Shown one piece after another: positions 1 through 9,343 of a DNA stretch of 64,000 nt. Numbering within the stretch: position 1 is the first letter of the stretch; the number at the start of each line of letters is the position of its first letter. Made by a program: the position numbers and the translations under genes. Source of the stretch: Mixta sp. Marseille-Q2659 (lineage in GTDB: Bacteria > Pseudomonadota > Gammaproteobacteria > Enterobacterales > Enterobacteriaceae); assembly GCF_940807255.1 (NCBI RefSeq), contig NZ_CALNWY010000002.1, positions 124,001-188,000 on the forward strand, given 5' to 3'. The notes beneath the pieces were generated by a model. It saw only the letters and a list, made by a program, of their open reading frames with translations, did not search any database and had not been told where the DNA came from.

Positions 1-1
1 A

Positions 2-1468
2 TCAGCGGAACTTGCCGAGCTTCTGAACAGCAAAAAATATGTCACCATCGATACGAAGATTGCGTTAAATAATGAAGTAAAAACTACCCTGCCTTTCCAG
101 CAGATTATCGGCGCGCCTGGCTGTAACTTGCTTATCGGGCCGGATATGGGAAACCGAACGGCGCTACGCATCGCTGGCAACAACTCAATCGTTGAGCGCA
201 TCCAGATGCGCAATCCGCTGGAAGTCGCGGATCGCACCATTAATACGACGCGGCAGGGCGCGCTGGCGATTGAAGCACATAATGTTACCGTCGCCCGCTC
301 CTTTTTCGAGCAAATGCTGCACTCGGTTTATGTGCTTTCTACCGGTGAATGGTATGGATCGCTGATTGACGGCAACTTTGCGGTGGAATGCCTGGGCGCC
401 GGCGCAGGCCCAACCGATCAAACCAGCACCTGGGGCGAAGATAAGGGCGATGCGTTTGCCGTATGGGGCGCGGGCGCTACCGTGGTAAATAACTTTGCCA
501 GCGCCAAAGCGGGCCAGGATTGCCGCATTGCTTTCCATGCAGAGGGAATGCCGGGCAGTCGTACCAACCAAAATCCGCTGACCGATGAGGCTGATTTTAT
601 TTTTGCTAACAACAAAGCTATCGGATCCTTCCGCCGTCACTATGTGTTTGAAGGCGTTAAGCGCGGCATTATGAACGGCAACATCTCCGCTGGCGGCGCG
701 ACCTGGTGGAACGTGGCGCTGATTCAGACCAAAGACGTAACGGTTTCAAATATGCTGCTGCATGTCACGCGCACGGCGGATGACTACACCGGCCAGCACT
801 GGAGCCCGGATCGCGCGGCGATGTTCTTTATGAACTACAGCCAGCGCAGCAAGTTTTCAAATGTCAAAGCGTTCTGGGCGCCCGATGCCGCCGTACAGGG
901 CTTGTCCGCCAAAGATGACGGGAAAGATCCTGAGAAGCTGGGACACGTACAAAGCGTGATTGAAAACGTCGAGCTTTATATGAATCCGGCCAGCAGAAAG
1001 CGTGGCATGAATATCATGCAGCTGAAATCGCCGACCCTTAAAAATATTCATATCGAAAACTGTGCCGAACCGATTTTTGGCTTTAACTCCTCCGGCATCG
1101 CGAAAATCAGCGGGCTGAACGTCAAAAACTTTACCGGCGCGGTTTACTGTGAGGGTAACGCTACGGGCGGCATGATGATCGATGGCGCCAACCTCGATAA
1201 CTCAGAGTTGGCGACGGGCGGCGCGGCGTCGGCTATCCGTTCGGTTAATACCGGTTTCACCAGCGTGAAGAATGTGAATATCACCAATGTTGATGCCCTG
1301 CTTCATATTACAAATGGTGCAAGGGTGACGCATTTGACGGCGGCTCAGAACCAGTCCATCGGCTCCGTGGCGAAAATCGCGGTGGATTATCAGACCAGCG
1401 GCACGCTGCCCGTTCAGCCTAATATCCTGAACAACATCGATATTATCGGCAGCTTTACCAAAGCATAA
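2..1468 (+). CDS. Right-handed parallel beta-helix protein, 5' end outside window
   Basis: The reading frame is open from base 2, so the gene begins upstream of the window and the first visible Met-type codon (TTG at 128) is not its start. About 488 residues are visible. They contain recurrent short beta-strand/turn patterns (VERIQMRN, NVTVARSFFE, VSNMLLHV, LKNIHIENC, VKNVNITNV) typical of pectate-lyase-like or tailspike beta-helix proteins. No catalytic residues or signal peptide can be judged because the N terminus is missing. It could be a secreted polysaccharide-active enzyme or a phage-derived tailspike-like protein. The fold assignment is fairly safe; the function is unknown. Confidence 0.6.
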   Translation, partial: SAELAELLNSKKYVTIDTKIALNNEVKTTLPFQQIIGAPGCNLLIGPDMGNRTALRIAGNNSIVERIQMRNPLEVADRTINTTRQGALAIEAHNVTVARSFFEQMLHSVYVLSTGEWYGSLIDGNFAVECLGAGAGPTDQTSTWGEDKGDAFAVWGAGATVVNNFASAKAGQDCRIAFHAEGMPGSRTNQNPLTDEADFIFANNKAIGSFRRHYVFEGVKRGIMNGNISAGGATWWNVALIQTKDVTVSNMLLHVTRTADDYTGQHWSPDRAAMFFMNYSQRSKFSNVKAFWAPDAAVQGLSAKDDGKDPEKLGHVQSVIENVELYMNPASRKRGMNIMQLKSPTLKNIHIENCAEPIFGFNSSGIAKISGLNVKNFTGAVYCEGNATGGMMIDGANLDNSELATGGAASAIRSVNTGFTSVKNVNITNVDALLHITNGARVTHLTAAQNQSIGSVAKIAVDYQTSGTLPVQPNILNNIDIIGSFTKA

Positions 1469-1780
1469 AACCATTAGACCTACCAAAGCGGCAGGACTCC
1501 TGCCGCTCATATCAAACGTCACGTATCACGCTAATACGACTGCCGATAAGCGACGCTCTGTCTTACAGACTGGTTGCCCATTTTCACGGCGGCAACTGGC
1601 GCCACGCTAAGCCTTTACGCAGCAGCATCCCTTCCCTCGCCTGCCATTGATAACTATTCCTTATCGCCGTATTGGCGATTTAAGAGTAATCCCGCCGCCA
1701 GCGCCGTCTATGCTTAATGTTTAAAAAACAGAGTTAGATAGCAGTCACTATTTCTTTCTTTTGAATACTGGAGGCCTGGT
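1469..1780. other. Intergenic region upstream of paoA
   Basis: There is no ORF I would accept in these 312 bases. An A/T-rich stretch (about 1710-1760) precedes a good ribosome binding site, TGGAGG, just before the paoA ATG, so the pao promoter probably lies here. I could not fix its -10/-35 elements with confidence. Confidence 0.5.
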
Positions 1781-2461
1781 ATGAGCAACCAAGGCGAAAT
1801 ATCTGAACAAAACCGTACCGGTGAGGCTGAACAAAATGAATTTGGCCAGACGTATCGGGAGCAACGAAAAGTCAGTGCAACAACGACGGCGGGCCTGCCC
1901 GGCCCGGCCTTGGGCAACAGCGAACATTTTATGACGCCGCCGCCTGAAATCCTTCCGGTGACCTTAAAAGTAAATGGCGAGCGCCAGCAGCTTAACGTTG
2001 ATACCCGCACCACGCTGCTGGATGCGCTACGCGAACACCTGCATTTTACCGGCACCAAAAAAGGCTGCGACCATGGGCAGTGCGGCGCCTGTACCGTGCT
2101 GGTTGATGGCCGCAGGATCAATTCCTGCCTGACGCTCGCGGTGATGCATCAGGATGCCGAAATCACCACCATCGAAGGCCTGGGTTCGCCTGATAATCTG
2201 CATCCTGTGCAGGCGGCTTTTGTTAAACATGATGGCTACCAGTGCGGCTACTGCACCTCCGGCCAGATCTGTTCGTCCGTGGCGGCGCTGAAAGAACTGG
2301 AAGCCGGCATTCCCAGCCACGTGACGCTTGATCTGGTGTCACCGCCGGAAATGACGGACGAGGAGATCCGCGAGCGTATGAGCGGCAACATCTGCCGCTG
2401 CGGGGCGTACTCGAACATTCTTGACGCCATTAAAGACGCCGCCGGGGAGCTGAAATCATGA
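1781..2461 (+). CDS. paoA: Aldehyde oxidoreductase 2Fe-2S subunit PaoA
   Basis: Small subunit of the PaoABC molybdo-flavoenzyme that oxidises aromatic aldehydes to acids. Residues ~55-226 hold two [2Fe-2S] domains: a plant-ferredoxin type (C96, C101, C104, C116) and an all-alpha CO-dehydrogenase type (C155, C158, C205, C207). In E. coli the N terminus has a twin-arginine signal followed by a hydrophobic stretch. Here the aligned residues ~24-46 read [15 protein letters not shown] and lack both the RR pair and the hydrophobic core, so export through Tat looks lost. It overlaps paoB by ATGA. The N-terminal start (MSNQGE) matches E. coli PaoA. Confidence 0.93.
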   Translation: MSNQGEISEQNRTGEAEQNEFGQTYREQRKVSATTTAGLPGPALGNSEHFMTPPPEILPVTLKVNGERQQLNVDTRTTLLDALREHLHFTGTKKGCDHGQCGACTVLVDGRRINSCLTLAVMHQDAEITTIEGLGSPDNLHPVQAAFVKHDGYQCGYCTSGQICSSVAALKELEAGIPSHVTLDLVSPPEMTDEEIRERMSGNICRCGAYSNILDAIKDAAGELKS

Positions 2462-3408
2462 AAGCTTTCACTTATGAACGTGTGAAAACGCCTGCAGAAG
2501 CGGCAGCCAGCGCCCGTAAAACTGCTGGAGCAAAATTTATCGCTGGTGGCACCAATCTCCTCGATTTAATGAAGCTGGAAATTGAAAAGCCAACCCATCT
2601 TATTGACGTGAACGCTCTTGGGCTGGACAGCATCGATGCGACCGCCGAAGGCGGTTTGCGCATCGGCGCGCTGGTGCGTAACACCGATCTGGCGGCCGAT
2701 GCTCGCGTGCGCCGCGACTACGCGGTTCTCTCGAGGGCGCTTCTGGCAGGCGCTTCCGGTCAGCTGCGTAATCAGGCAACAACGGCGGGTAACCTTCTTC
2801 AGCGCACGCGCTGCCCCTATTTTTACGATACCAACCAGCCCTGCAATAAGCGGCTGCCCGGTAGCGGTTGCGCCGCGCTGGAGGGATTCAGCCGCCAGCT
2901 TGCCGTGGTGGGCGCCAGTGAAGCCTGTATCGCTACGCATCCCAGCGATATGGCCGTCGCCATGCTGCTGCTGGATGCGGTGGTGGAAACCGTTAATCCA
3001 GACGGGAACGAACGAAAAATTCCGGTGGCCGACTTTTATCGCGCGCCGGGCACTACGCCGCATCTGGAAACCATCCTGCAGCCAGGCGAACTGATTACCG
3101 CGGTGACGCTGCCTCCACCAGCTGGCGGCACGCACATTTATCGCAAAGTGCGCGATCGTGCCTCTTACGCGTTCGCGCTGGTATCGGTTGCCGCCATTGT
3201 GCAACCGGATGGCACCGGACGCGTGGCGTTTGGCGGCGTCGCCCATAAACCGTGGCGGCTGGAGGAAGCGGATGCAGCGCTTCCCTACGGCGCACAGGCG
3301 GTTTATGACAAGCTGTTCGCCAGTGCGCAACCCACGCCTGAAAATGCGTTCAAGCTGTTGCTGGCGAAGCGTACGCTCGCCTCGGTGCTGACGGAAGCGA
3401 GGGCATAA
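2458..3408 (+). CDS. paoB: Aldehyde oxidoreductase FAD-binding subunit PaoB
   Basis: FAD-binding subunit of the PaoABC heterotrimer, passing electrons between the Fe-S subunit and the external acceptor. The 316 residues follow the CO dehydrogenase/xanthine dehydrogenase FAD domain. The flavin loop [12 protein letters not shown] is near residue 27, the second flavin motif [13 protein letters not shown] near 107-119, and the Cys-rich insertion (C119, C129, C138) holds the extra [4Fe-4S] cluster known from E. coli PaoB. The start codon overlaps the paoA stop (ATGA), indicating translational coupling. The stop is three bases before paoC. Confidence 0.93.
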   Translation: MKAFTYERVKTPAEAAASARKTAGAKFIAGGTNLLDLMKLEIEKPTHLIDVNALGLDSIDATAEGGLRIGALVRNTDLAADARVRRDYAVLSRALLAGASGQLRNQATTAGNLLQRTRCPYFYDTNQPCNKRLPGSGCAALEGFSRQLAVVGASEACIATHPSDMAVAMLLLDAVVETVNPDGNERKIPVADFYRAPGTTPHLETILQPGELITAVTLPPPAGGTHIYRKVRDRASYAFALVSVAAIVQPDGTGRVAFGGVAHKPWRLEEADAALPYGAQAVYDKLFASAQPTPENAFKLLLAKRTLASVLTEARA

Positions 3409-3411
3409 AAG

Positions 3412-5610
3412 ATGAAATTTGATAAACCGGCAGGCGAGAACCCGATTGACCAGCTGAAAGTGGTCGGCCAACCGCATAATCGTATTGATGGCCCGTTTAA
3501 AACCACCGGCCGCGCCCACTATGCCTATGAATGGCATGATGCTGTCGATAATGTGGCCTATGGCTATATCGTCAGCGCCGCGATTGCGAAGGGGCAGATC
3601 ACCGAACTGGACATCAGGGCAGCGGAAAACGCGCCTGGCGTGCTGTCTGTGGTCACTGCGGATAACGCCGGGCCTTTAGGCAAAGGGGATAAAAATATCG
3701 CCACGCTGTTGGGCGGCCCGACCATTGAACATTATCAGCAGGCCATTGCGCTGGTGGTGGCTGAGACCTTTGAGCAGGCGCGCGCGGCAGCAGCCCTTGT
3801 ACACGTGCAATACAGCCGTGAACCGGGCGCTTACGATCTGGCTGATGAGAAGCCCGCCGTTACCTCACCGCCCGAAGACCAGCCAGACAAAAACGTCGGC
3901 GATTTCGATGCGGCCTGGTCAACGGCGGCGGTAAAACTGGACGCCACCTACACCACGCCCGATCAGAGCCATATGGCGATGGAGCCACACGCATCGATGG
4001 CCGTCTGGGACGACGATAAGCTTACCGTCTGGACCTCAACCCAGATGGTGAACTGGTGCCAAACCGATTTGGCCAAAACGCTGCAAATACCCGCTGAAAA
4101 AGTGCGGGTGATCGCGCCCTATATCGGCGGAGGGTTTGGCAGCAAACTGTTTTTACGCAGCGATACGCTTCTGGCCGCCCTGGGCGCTCGCGCCGCAAAA
4201 CGGCCGGTGAAAGTGATGCTGCCAAGGCCGGTAATTCCTAACAACACCACGCACCGTCCGGCGACGATTCAACAACTGCGCATCGGCACCGATCAAAGCG
4301 GTAAAATCACCGCCATCGCCCATGAAAGCTGGTCCGGCAATCTGCCCGGCGGTATACCAGAGACGGCAGTTCAGCAGACCGAACTGCTTTATGCAGGTGC
4401 CAATCGTCATACCGGGCTGCGGCTGGCAAAACTTGATCTGCCGGAAGGCAACGCCATGCGCGCGCCGGGTGAAGCGGCAGGAATGCTGGCGCTGGAAATC
4501 GCTATTGATGAGATAGCGGAAAAAGCGGGCCTCGATCCCGTTGAGTTTCGCATTCTCAACGATACCCAGGTCGATCCCGCCAATCCCGACCGCCCTTTCT
4601 CGCGTCGTCAACTGATTGAGTGTCTGCGCACCGGCGCGGAGCGCTTTGGCTGGCAGCGGCGTAATGCCACGCCCGCGCAGGTTCGGGACGGACGCTGGCT
4701 GGTGGGCATGGGCGTGGCGGCCGGTTTTCGCAACAATATCGTTGCCCCTTCCGGCGCGCGTGTACATCTCGACGCGACAGGGAAAGTGGTTGTCGAAACG
4801 GATATGACCGACATCGGCACCGGCAGCTACACCATTATTGCCCAGACGGCCGCTGAGATGATGGGCGTGCCGCTGGAGAAGGTCGAGGTGCGGCTGGGCG
4901 ACTCAACCTTTCCGGTTTCCGCCGGCTCTGGCGGGCAATGGGGCGCCAATACCTCCACGGCGGGCGTCTATGCCGCCTGTGTAAAACTGCGCGAAGCGGT
5001 CGCGAGCAACCTCGGCTTTGATGCCAACCTGGCACAGTTTACCGACGGGAAGATCATTAGCGGTACGCGCAGCGCCCCCATCAGCGAGGCTGCGGTAAAC
5101 GGCACTCTGACGGTGGAAGACACCATTGAGTTTGGCGATCTTGATAAGCAGTATCAGCAATCCACCTTCGCCGGCCATTTTGTTGAAGTCGGCGTTGATA
5201 TCGCAACCGGCGAAGTCCGCGTGCGTCGTATGCTGGCGGTGTGCGCCGCTGGCCGCATTCTCAATCCGCAAACGGCGCGCAGCCAGGTGATCGGCGCGAT
5301 GACCATGGGGATCGGCGCAGCGCTGATGGAGGAGCTGGCGGTCGATACGCGCCTGGGCTATTTCGTCAATCACGATATGGCGCAATATGAGGTGCCGGTT
5401 CATGCCGACATTCCTGAACAGGAGGTTATTTTCCTCGACGATACCGATCCAATGTCATCGCCGATGAAGGCCAAGGGAATAGCGGAGCTGGGGCTGTGCG
5501 GCGTCGGTGCGGCCATCGCCAATGCGATTTATAACGCAACGGGCGCCAGAGTACGCGATTATCCCATCAAGTTGGATAAGCTGCTTAGCGCGCTTCCGGT
5601 CGTTGAATAA
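3412..5610 (+). CDS. paoC: Aldehyde oxidoreductase molybdenum-binding subunit PaoC
   Basis: Catalytic large subunit (732 aa, the same size class as E. coli PaoC) of the xanthine oxidase family, binding the molybdopterin cytosine dinucleotide cofactor. Visible motifs are the glycine-rich GGGFGSK near residue 240, the MRAPGE cofactor loop near 346 and the GIAELG motif, with the catalytic glutamate at E692. That is the same position known for the E. coli enzyme. It sits in the operon paoABCD with 3-10 bp gaps. All key elements appear intact, so the enzyme is probably active wherever it is located. Confidence 0.93.
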   Translation: MKFDKPAGENPIDQLKVVGQPHNRIDGPFKTTGRAHYAYEWHDAVDNVAYGYIVSAAIAKGQITELDIRAAENAPGVLSVVTADNAGPLGKGDKNIATLLGGPTIEHYQQAIALVVAETFEQARAAAALVHVQYSREPGAYDLADEKPAVTSPPEDQPDKNVGDFDAAWSTAAVKLDATYTTPDQSHMAMEPHASMAVWDDDKLTVWTSTQMVNWCQTDLAKTLQIPAEKVRVIAPYIGGGFGSKLFLRSDTLLAALGARAAKRPVKVMLPRPVIPNNTTHRPATIQQLRIGTDQSGKITAIAHESWSGNLPGGIPETAVQQTELLYAGANRHTGLRLAKLDLPEGNAMRAPGEAAGMLALEIAIDEIAEKAGLDPVEFRILNDTQVDPANPDRPFSRRQLIECLRTGAERFGWQRRNATPAQVRDGRWLVGMGVAAGFRNNIVAPSGARVHLDATGKVVVETDMTDIGTGSYTIIAQTAAEMMGVPLEKVEVRLGDSTFPVSAGSGGQWGANTSTAGVYAACVKLREAVASNLGFDANLAQFTDGKIISGTRSAPISEAAVNGTLTVEDTIEFGDLDKQYQQSTFAGHFVEVGVDIATGEVRVRRMLAVCAAGRILNPQTARSQVIGAMTMGIGAALMEELAVDTRLGYFVNHDMAQYEVPVHADIPEQEVIFLDDTDPMSSPMKAKGIAELGLCGVGAAIANAIYNATGARVRDYPIKLDKLLSALPVVE

Positions 5611-5619
5611 GGAGAAGCG

Positions 5620-6558
5620 ATGCAGCTATCAACTATCGGACTGGCCGAAGAGAGTCGGTTAACGCCTGAGCCTGCTTTTCTGACCGATGACAGCGGAGAG
5701 ATCTTACGCTTTGCGGTTGAGGCATTAGCGTGCGGCATGGAAGCCGCGCTGGTGACGCTGGTGGAGATTCGCGGCGGCGCGGCGCGGCCTTTGGGCGCGC
5801 AGATGACGGTACGCGAAGATGGCCAATATTGCGGTTTCGTTTCCGGCGGCTGCGTGGAAGCCGCCGTCGCATTTGAAGCGCTACAGGCGATCGCGTCCGG
5901 TCAGGATCGCAGTGTGCAATATGGCGCAGGATCGCCCTGGTTCGATATCGCCCTGCCCTGCGGCGGCGGCATTACGCTGAGCATTCATAAATTACGCTCG
6001 GCGCAACCGCTGCTGGCGGTGTTGAACTGCCTGGAACAGCGCAGGCCGGTTGGCTTGCGCTATACGCCTCAGTCGCAGACGCTGCAAACGCTAAATACTG
6101 TTCCAAAAACAGGCTGGCATAACGAGGGTTTTGAGACGGCGTATCGCCCCTGCGTGCGGGCGATTGTTTATGGCCGCTCTGTTGAAGCGCAGGCAACCGC
6201 CGATCTTGCGCAGGCCGCAGGCTACGAGACGCACGCTTTTGAGAATGTCTCTGCGCAAAGTGCCGCGTTAATGGATGCGGATACGGCGGTAATCCTGCTC
6301 TGGCATGACCTGAACCGTGAATTGCCTGCGCTGCAGCTCGCCCTGAAGGCGAACCCTTTTTATATCGGCGCGCTCGGCAGCCATCGCACGCATTGCCAGC
6401 GTATGCAAAAGCTCAGCGAACTTGGCTGGCGCGAGGACGAGATCAATCGTATCAAGGCCCCCATCGGGCTGTTCCCGAAAGCACGAGACGCCCGATCGCT
6501 GGCGCTCTCGGTGCTGGCGGACGTGGCGGCGGCCCGCCTCATGACCGGAGAGCATTAA
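5620..6558 (+). CDS. paoD: Molybdenum cofactor insertion chaperone PaoD (XdhC family)
   Basis: XdhC/CoxI family chaperone that binds the cytosine dinucleotide form of the molybdenum cofactor and inserts it into PaoC. The 312-residue protein has the N-terminal XdhC domain (ALVTLVEIRGGAARP; cofactor region SGGCVEAAV) and the C-terminal Rossmann-like domain (YIGALGSHRTH, IKAPIGL). It starts nine bases after paoC behind GGAGAAG and shares one base with the next gene (TAATG), so it is translated from the same mRNA. Confidence 0.9.
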   Translation: MQLSTIGLAEESRLTPEPAFLTDDSGEILRFAVEALACGMEAALVTLVEIRGGAARPLGAQMTVREDGQYCGFVSGGCVEAAVAFEALQAIASGQDRSVQYGAGSPWFDIALPCGGGITLSIHKLRSAQPLLAVLNCLEQRRPVGLRYTPQSQTLQTLNTVPKTGWHNEGFETAYRPCVRAIVYGRSVEAQATADLAQAAGYETHAFENVSAQSAALMDADTAVILLWHDLNRELPALQLALKANPFYIGALGSHRTHCQRMQKLSELGWREDEINRIKAPIGLFPKARDARSLALSVLADVAAARLMTGEH

Positions 6559-7121
6559 TGCTCTCCCCTGTGGTACTTATTCTGGCGGCGGGCAAAGGGG
6601 AACGGTTTCTCGCCTCTGGCGCAACAACGCATAAGCTCGACGTACAGTTGGGCGATCGAACTGTGCTTGCGCATGTCATTCAGGCAGTAGAAGCCGCCGG
6701 TCTGGCCTGGCAGCTGATCAGACCGGAGGGCGGCACGCGCGGCATGGGTGAATCTGTTTCATTGGGCGTCAACGCCGCGCCCGACGCTTCAGGCTGGTTA
6801 ATTATGCCTGCCGACCTGCCCTTAATTCAGCCCGCTTCGCTGCAACGCGTTGCCGCAGGGTTAAAAGAAAAACCGCTGGTGGTGCCTCATTATTGCCAAC
6901 GTCAGGGGCATCCGGTGGGCTTTAGTCGGGCATTTAAACCTTTATTAATGGCGCTGTCGGGCGACGTGGGCGCCAGGGACATTGTGAAAGGCGCGCGACG
7001 AGATGGGAAAGTGCTGGATCTGCCGCTTGATGATGAGGGCATTGTGCAGGACATAGATACGTTAGCGGATTTAGAAAATGCAGAGCGGCGGCTGAGGATG
7101 CGTGAACATTTACCCTCCTGA
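6558..7121 (+). CDS. MocA-like molybdopterin nucleotidyltransferase
   Basis: A 187-aa NTP-transferase (MobA/MocA-like) with the N-terminal nucleotide loop LILAAGKGERF, the metal-binding region MPADLPLIQP and the GHPVGF motif. Family members attach CMP (MocA) or GMP (MobA) to molybdopterin. Coupling to paoABCD, whose enzyme uses the cytosine form, favours a MocA-like CTP-specific role, but I cannot prove nucleotide specificity. I chose the ATG at 6558 because it overlaps the paoD stop and starts directly with the conserved domain; a longer frame from 6393 lies inside paoD and is a shadow. Confidence 0.8.
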   Translation: MLSPVVLILAAGKGERFLASGATTHKLDVQLGDRTVLAHVIQAVEAAGLAWQLIRPEGGTRGMGESVSLGVNAAPDASGWLIMPADLPLIQPASLQRVAAGLKEKPLVVPHYCQRQGHPVGFSRAFKPLLMALSGDVGARDIVKGARRDGKVLDLPLDDEGIVQDIDTLADLENAERRLRMREHLPS

Positions 7122-7248
7122 TGATGGCGTTCCTTCTCAAAGGCTTTGCCATTGTGTTGAGGTGGCGATGCGGGTTGCTCTCAAACCCGACGAGCAACAA
7201 CCTCAATGTTTTCACGCGCGAAATGCCAAACTATACCGACTCAACCAC

Positions 7249-8133
7249 TCACATTTTCACATGATCGATAAACGCTCTCAGCTTTGGCGCCAGGTTTTTC
7301 CTGCTGGAGAAATAGAGATAAAAACCAGGGAAAGACGGTAGCCACTCATCTAACAATGTCACCAGTTCGCCACGCGCGATATAGGGCTGAAAGGTCTCCT
7401 CCATACCAAAACTAATCCCCCCGCCTGCACACACGGTTCGGATCATGACGCCCATATCATTGGTGGTTAGCTGAGGATTAACATCCACATCAAAATCGCG
7501 TCCCCGCTCGGCAAATTCCCAGCGATAAGGCGAAACGTTGGGCCCTTTGCGCCAGCCGATACAACGGTGATGGATCAGCTCGTTTGGGTGCTGCGGCATA
7601 CCATGCTGCGCAAGATAAGCGGGAGAAGCCACGGCAACCTGGCGCTGCGGGGTGGAAACCGGCACCGCAATCATATCCTGCGCGATGACCTCGCCAAGGC
7701 GCACGCCTGCATCGTAACCCTGCTCCACGATGTCGAACTCTTCATCGGTGATGGTAATGTCCAGTTCGATACAGGGATAAGCAGAGATAAAATCGGCCAG
7801 TATCTTGCCGCCAATAACTCTTTCGGCAATGGAAGATATGGCCAGCCGCAGCTGACCACGCGGCTGCGCCAGCTGGTCAGCAATTTCTGTCGCGGCGCTA
7901 TTGAGCTGTTCAATCGCTGGCGCGACATCAGCATAAAGCCGCTTTCCCGCTTCAGTCAGGTTAATACTGCGTGTTGTGCGCTGCATCAGGGAAATGTTCA
8001 GCCGATCCTCCAGCCGACGCAACGTTTGGCTGATGGCCGAACGCGTCACGCCTAACCGCTCCGCCGCTATCCGAAAATTGCGCGTCTGCGCCACGATAAC
8101 AAACACTTCAAGCGCGTTTTTATCAATATTCAT
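7249..8133 (-). CDS. LysR family transcriptional regulator
   Basis: A 294-aa LysR-type regulator: winged helix-turn-helix at residues ~5-60 (AAERLGVTRSAISQTLRRLE) followed by a periplasmic-binding-protein-like effector domain. It is transcribed divergently from the short-chain dehydrogenase at 8233 across a 99-bp gap, the usual arrangement for a LysR regulator and its target. The target is now truncated by IS1, so the regulator may have lost its main regulated gene. The effector is unknown. Confidence 0.9.
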   Translation of the reverse strand: MNIDKNALEVFVIVAQTRNFRIAAERLGVTRSAISQTLRRLEDRLNISLMQRTTRSINLTEAGKRLYADVAPAIEQLNSAATEIADQLAQPRGQLRLAISSIAERVIGGKILADFISAYPCIELDITITDEEFDIVEQGYDAGVRLGEVIAQDMIAVPVSTPQRQVAVASPAYLAQHGMPQHPNELIHHRCIGWRKGPNVSPYRWEFAERGRDFDVDVNPQLTTNDMGVMIRTVCAGGGISFGMEETFQPYIARGELVTLLDEWLPSFPGFYLYFSSRKNLAPKLRAFIDHVKM

Positions 8134-8232
8134 TGTTTAGCTACCGTCACCAGTCTGTTAAGTAATGAGCGGATTATCTTTATAGTCTCGCCAACGTAAG
8201 ATCACCAGCACGACATCAACAGGAGAGAAAAT
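8134..8232. promoter_or_regulatory. Divergent LysR/dehydrogenase control region
   Basis: This 99-bp gap lies between two divergent start codons and ends with the ribosome binding site AGGAGAG before the dehydrogenase. By analogy with other LysR pairs it should hold the regulator's operator and both promoters. I did not identify an unambiguous T-N11-A box. Confidence 0.4.
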
Positions 8233-8580
8233 ATGTCTCAGAAAGTGATCTTAATTACCGGCGCATCCAGCGGCATTGGTGCGGGAATCGCACGTGAACT
8301 GGCAAAAACCGATGCGGTGTTATTGCTGGGGGCCCGTCGCGAAGAGCGTTTAACCGCGCTGGCTGAGGAGCTGCGTGTTAACGGAGCAGAAGTCGGGATC
8401 CAGACGCTGGACGTAACCCGTCGTAGCTCAGTGGAACAGTTTGCTGCCTTCGCGCTGGAAAAATGGGGCCGCATCGATGTGATTATCAATAATGCCGGCA
8501 TCATGCCGCTGTCGCTGATGTCCTCGCTTAAAGTGGATGAGTGGGATCAAATGATCGATGTGAATATCAAAGGGGTGCTG
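8233..8580 (+). pseudogene. Short-chain dehydrogenase, 3' end removed at IS1
   Basis: The N-terminal 116 residues of an SDR family NAD(P)-dependent oxidoreductase are present: cofactor loop TGASSGIG near residue 9 and the NNAGIM motif near residue 87. The frame runs into IS1 at 8581 and stops there after nine foreign codons. The catalytic Tyr-x-x-x-Lys segment (normally near residue 150) is absent, so the product cannot be an active dehydrogenase. The rest of the gene is not in this window, indicating loss rather than simple interruption. Confidence 0.85.
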
Positions 8581-8635
8581 GGTAATGCTGCCAACTTACT
8601 GATTTAGTGTATGATGGTGATTTTAAGGTGCTTGC

Positions 8636-8911
8636 GTGGCTTCCATTTCCATCAGATGTCCTTCCTGCTCCGCTACTGAAGGCGTGGTGCGTAACGGCAA
8701 AAGCACTGCCGGACATCAGCGCTATCTCTGCTCTCATTGCCGTAAAACATGGCAACTACAGTTCACTTACACCGCCTCTCAGCCCGGTACGCACCAGAAA
8801 ATCATTGATATGGCCATGAATGGCGTCGGATGTCGCGCCAGTGCACGCATTATGGGCGTTGGCCTCAACACGGTTTTACGTCACTTAAAAAACTCAGGCC
8901 GCAGTCGGTAA
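8636..8911 (+). CDS. insA: IS1 protein InsA
   Basis: The 91-aa InsA of IS1, starting at GTG. It has an N-terminal zinc finger (CPSC...CSHC) and a helix-turn-helix ([13 protein letters not shown]). InsA binds the IS1 ends and represses transposition; the transposase is made by a frameshift from insA into insB. Confidence 0.92.
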   Translation: MASISIRCPSCSATEGVVRNGKSTAGHQRYLCSHCRKTWQLQFTYTASQPGTHQKIIDMAMNGVGCRASARIMGVGLNTVLRHLKNSGRSR

Positions 8912-9333
8912 CCTCGCGCATACAACCGGGCAGTGATGTGATTGTCTGCGCTGAAATGGACGAACAGTGGGGCTACGTCGGTGCTAAATCACGTCAGCGC
9001 TGGCTGTTTTACGCGTATGACAGGATACGGAGGACGGTTGTGGCGCACGTCTTCGGTGAACGCACTCTGGCCACACTGGAGCGTCTTCTGAGCCTGCTGT
9101 CGGCCTTTGAGGTCGTGGTATGGATGACGGATGGCTGGCCGCTGTACGAATCACACCTGAAGGGAAAGCTGCACGTTATCAGCAAGCGTTACACTCAGCG
9201 CATTGAGCGACATAACCTGAATCTGAGACAACATCTGGCAAGGCTGGGACGGAAGTCACTGTCGTTCTCAAAATCGGTGGAGCTGCATGACAAGGTCATC
9301 GGGCATTATCTGAACATAAAACACTATCAGTAA
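8830..9333 (+). CDS. insB: IS1 transposase frame InsB
   Basis: The 167-aa InsB frame with the DDE-type IS1 transposase core ([25 protein letters not shown]). It overlaps insA; functional transposase is the InsAB' frameshift product. It appears intact. Confidence 0.92.
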   Translation: MSRQCTHYGRWPQHGFTSLKKLRPQSVTSRIQPGSDVIVCAEMDEQWGYVGAKSRQRWLFYAYDRIRRTVVAHVFGERTLATLERLLSLLSAFEVVVWMTDGWPLYESHLKGKLHVISKRYTQRIERHNLNLRQHLARLGRKSLSFSKSVELHDKVIGHYLNIKHYQ

Positions 9334-9343
9334 GTTGGAGTCA

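Noticed and set aside
2566..3537. Long minus-strand frame (323 aa) opposite paoB/paoC
   Set aside because: Composition is that of an antisense shadow of GC-rich coding DNA; paoB on the other strand is certain.
6393..6557. Upstream extension of the MocA-like gene
   Set aside because: It lies entirely inside paoD in another frame and lacks conservation; the ATG at 6558 begins the domain.
8581..8607. Extension of the dehydrogenase frame into IS1
   Set aside because: The last nine codons (GNAANLLI region) are IS1 inverted-repeat sequence, not dehydrogenase.
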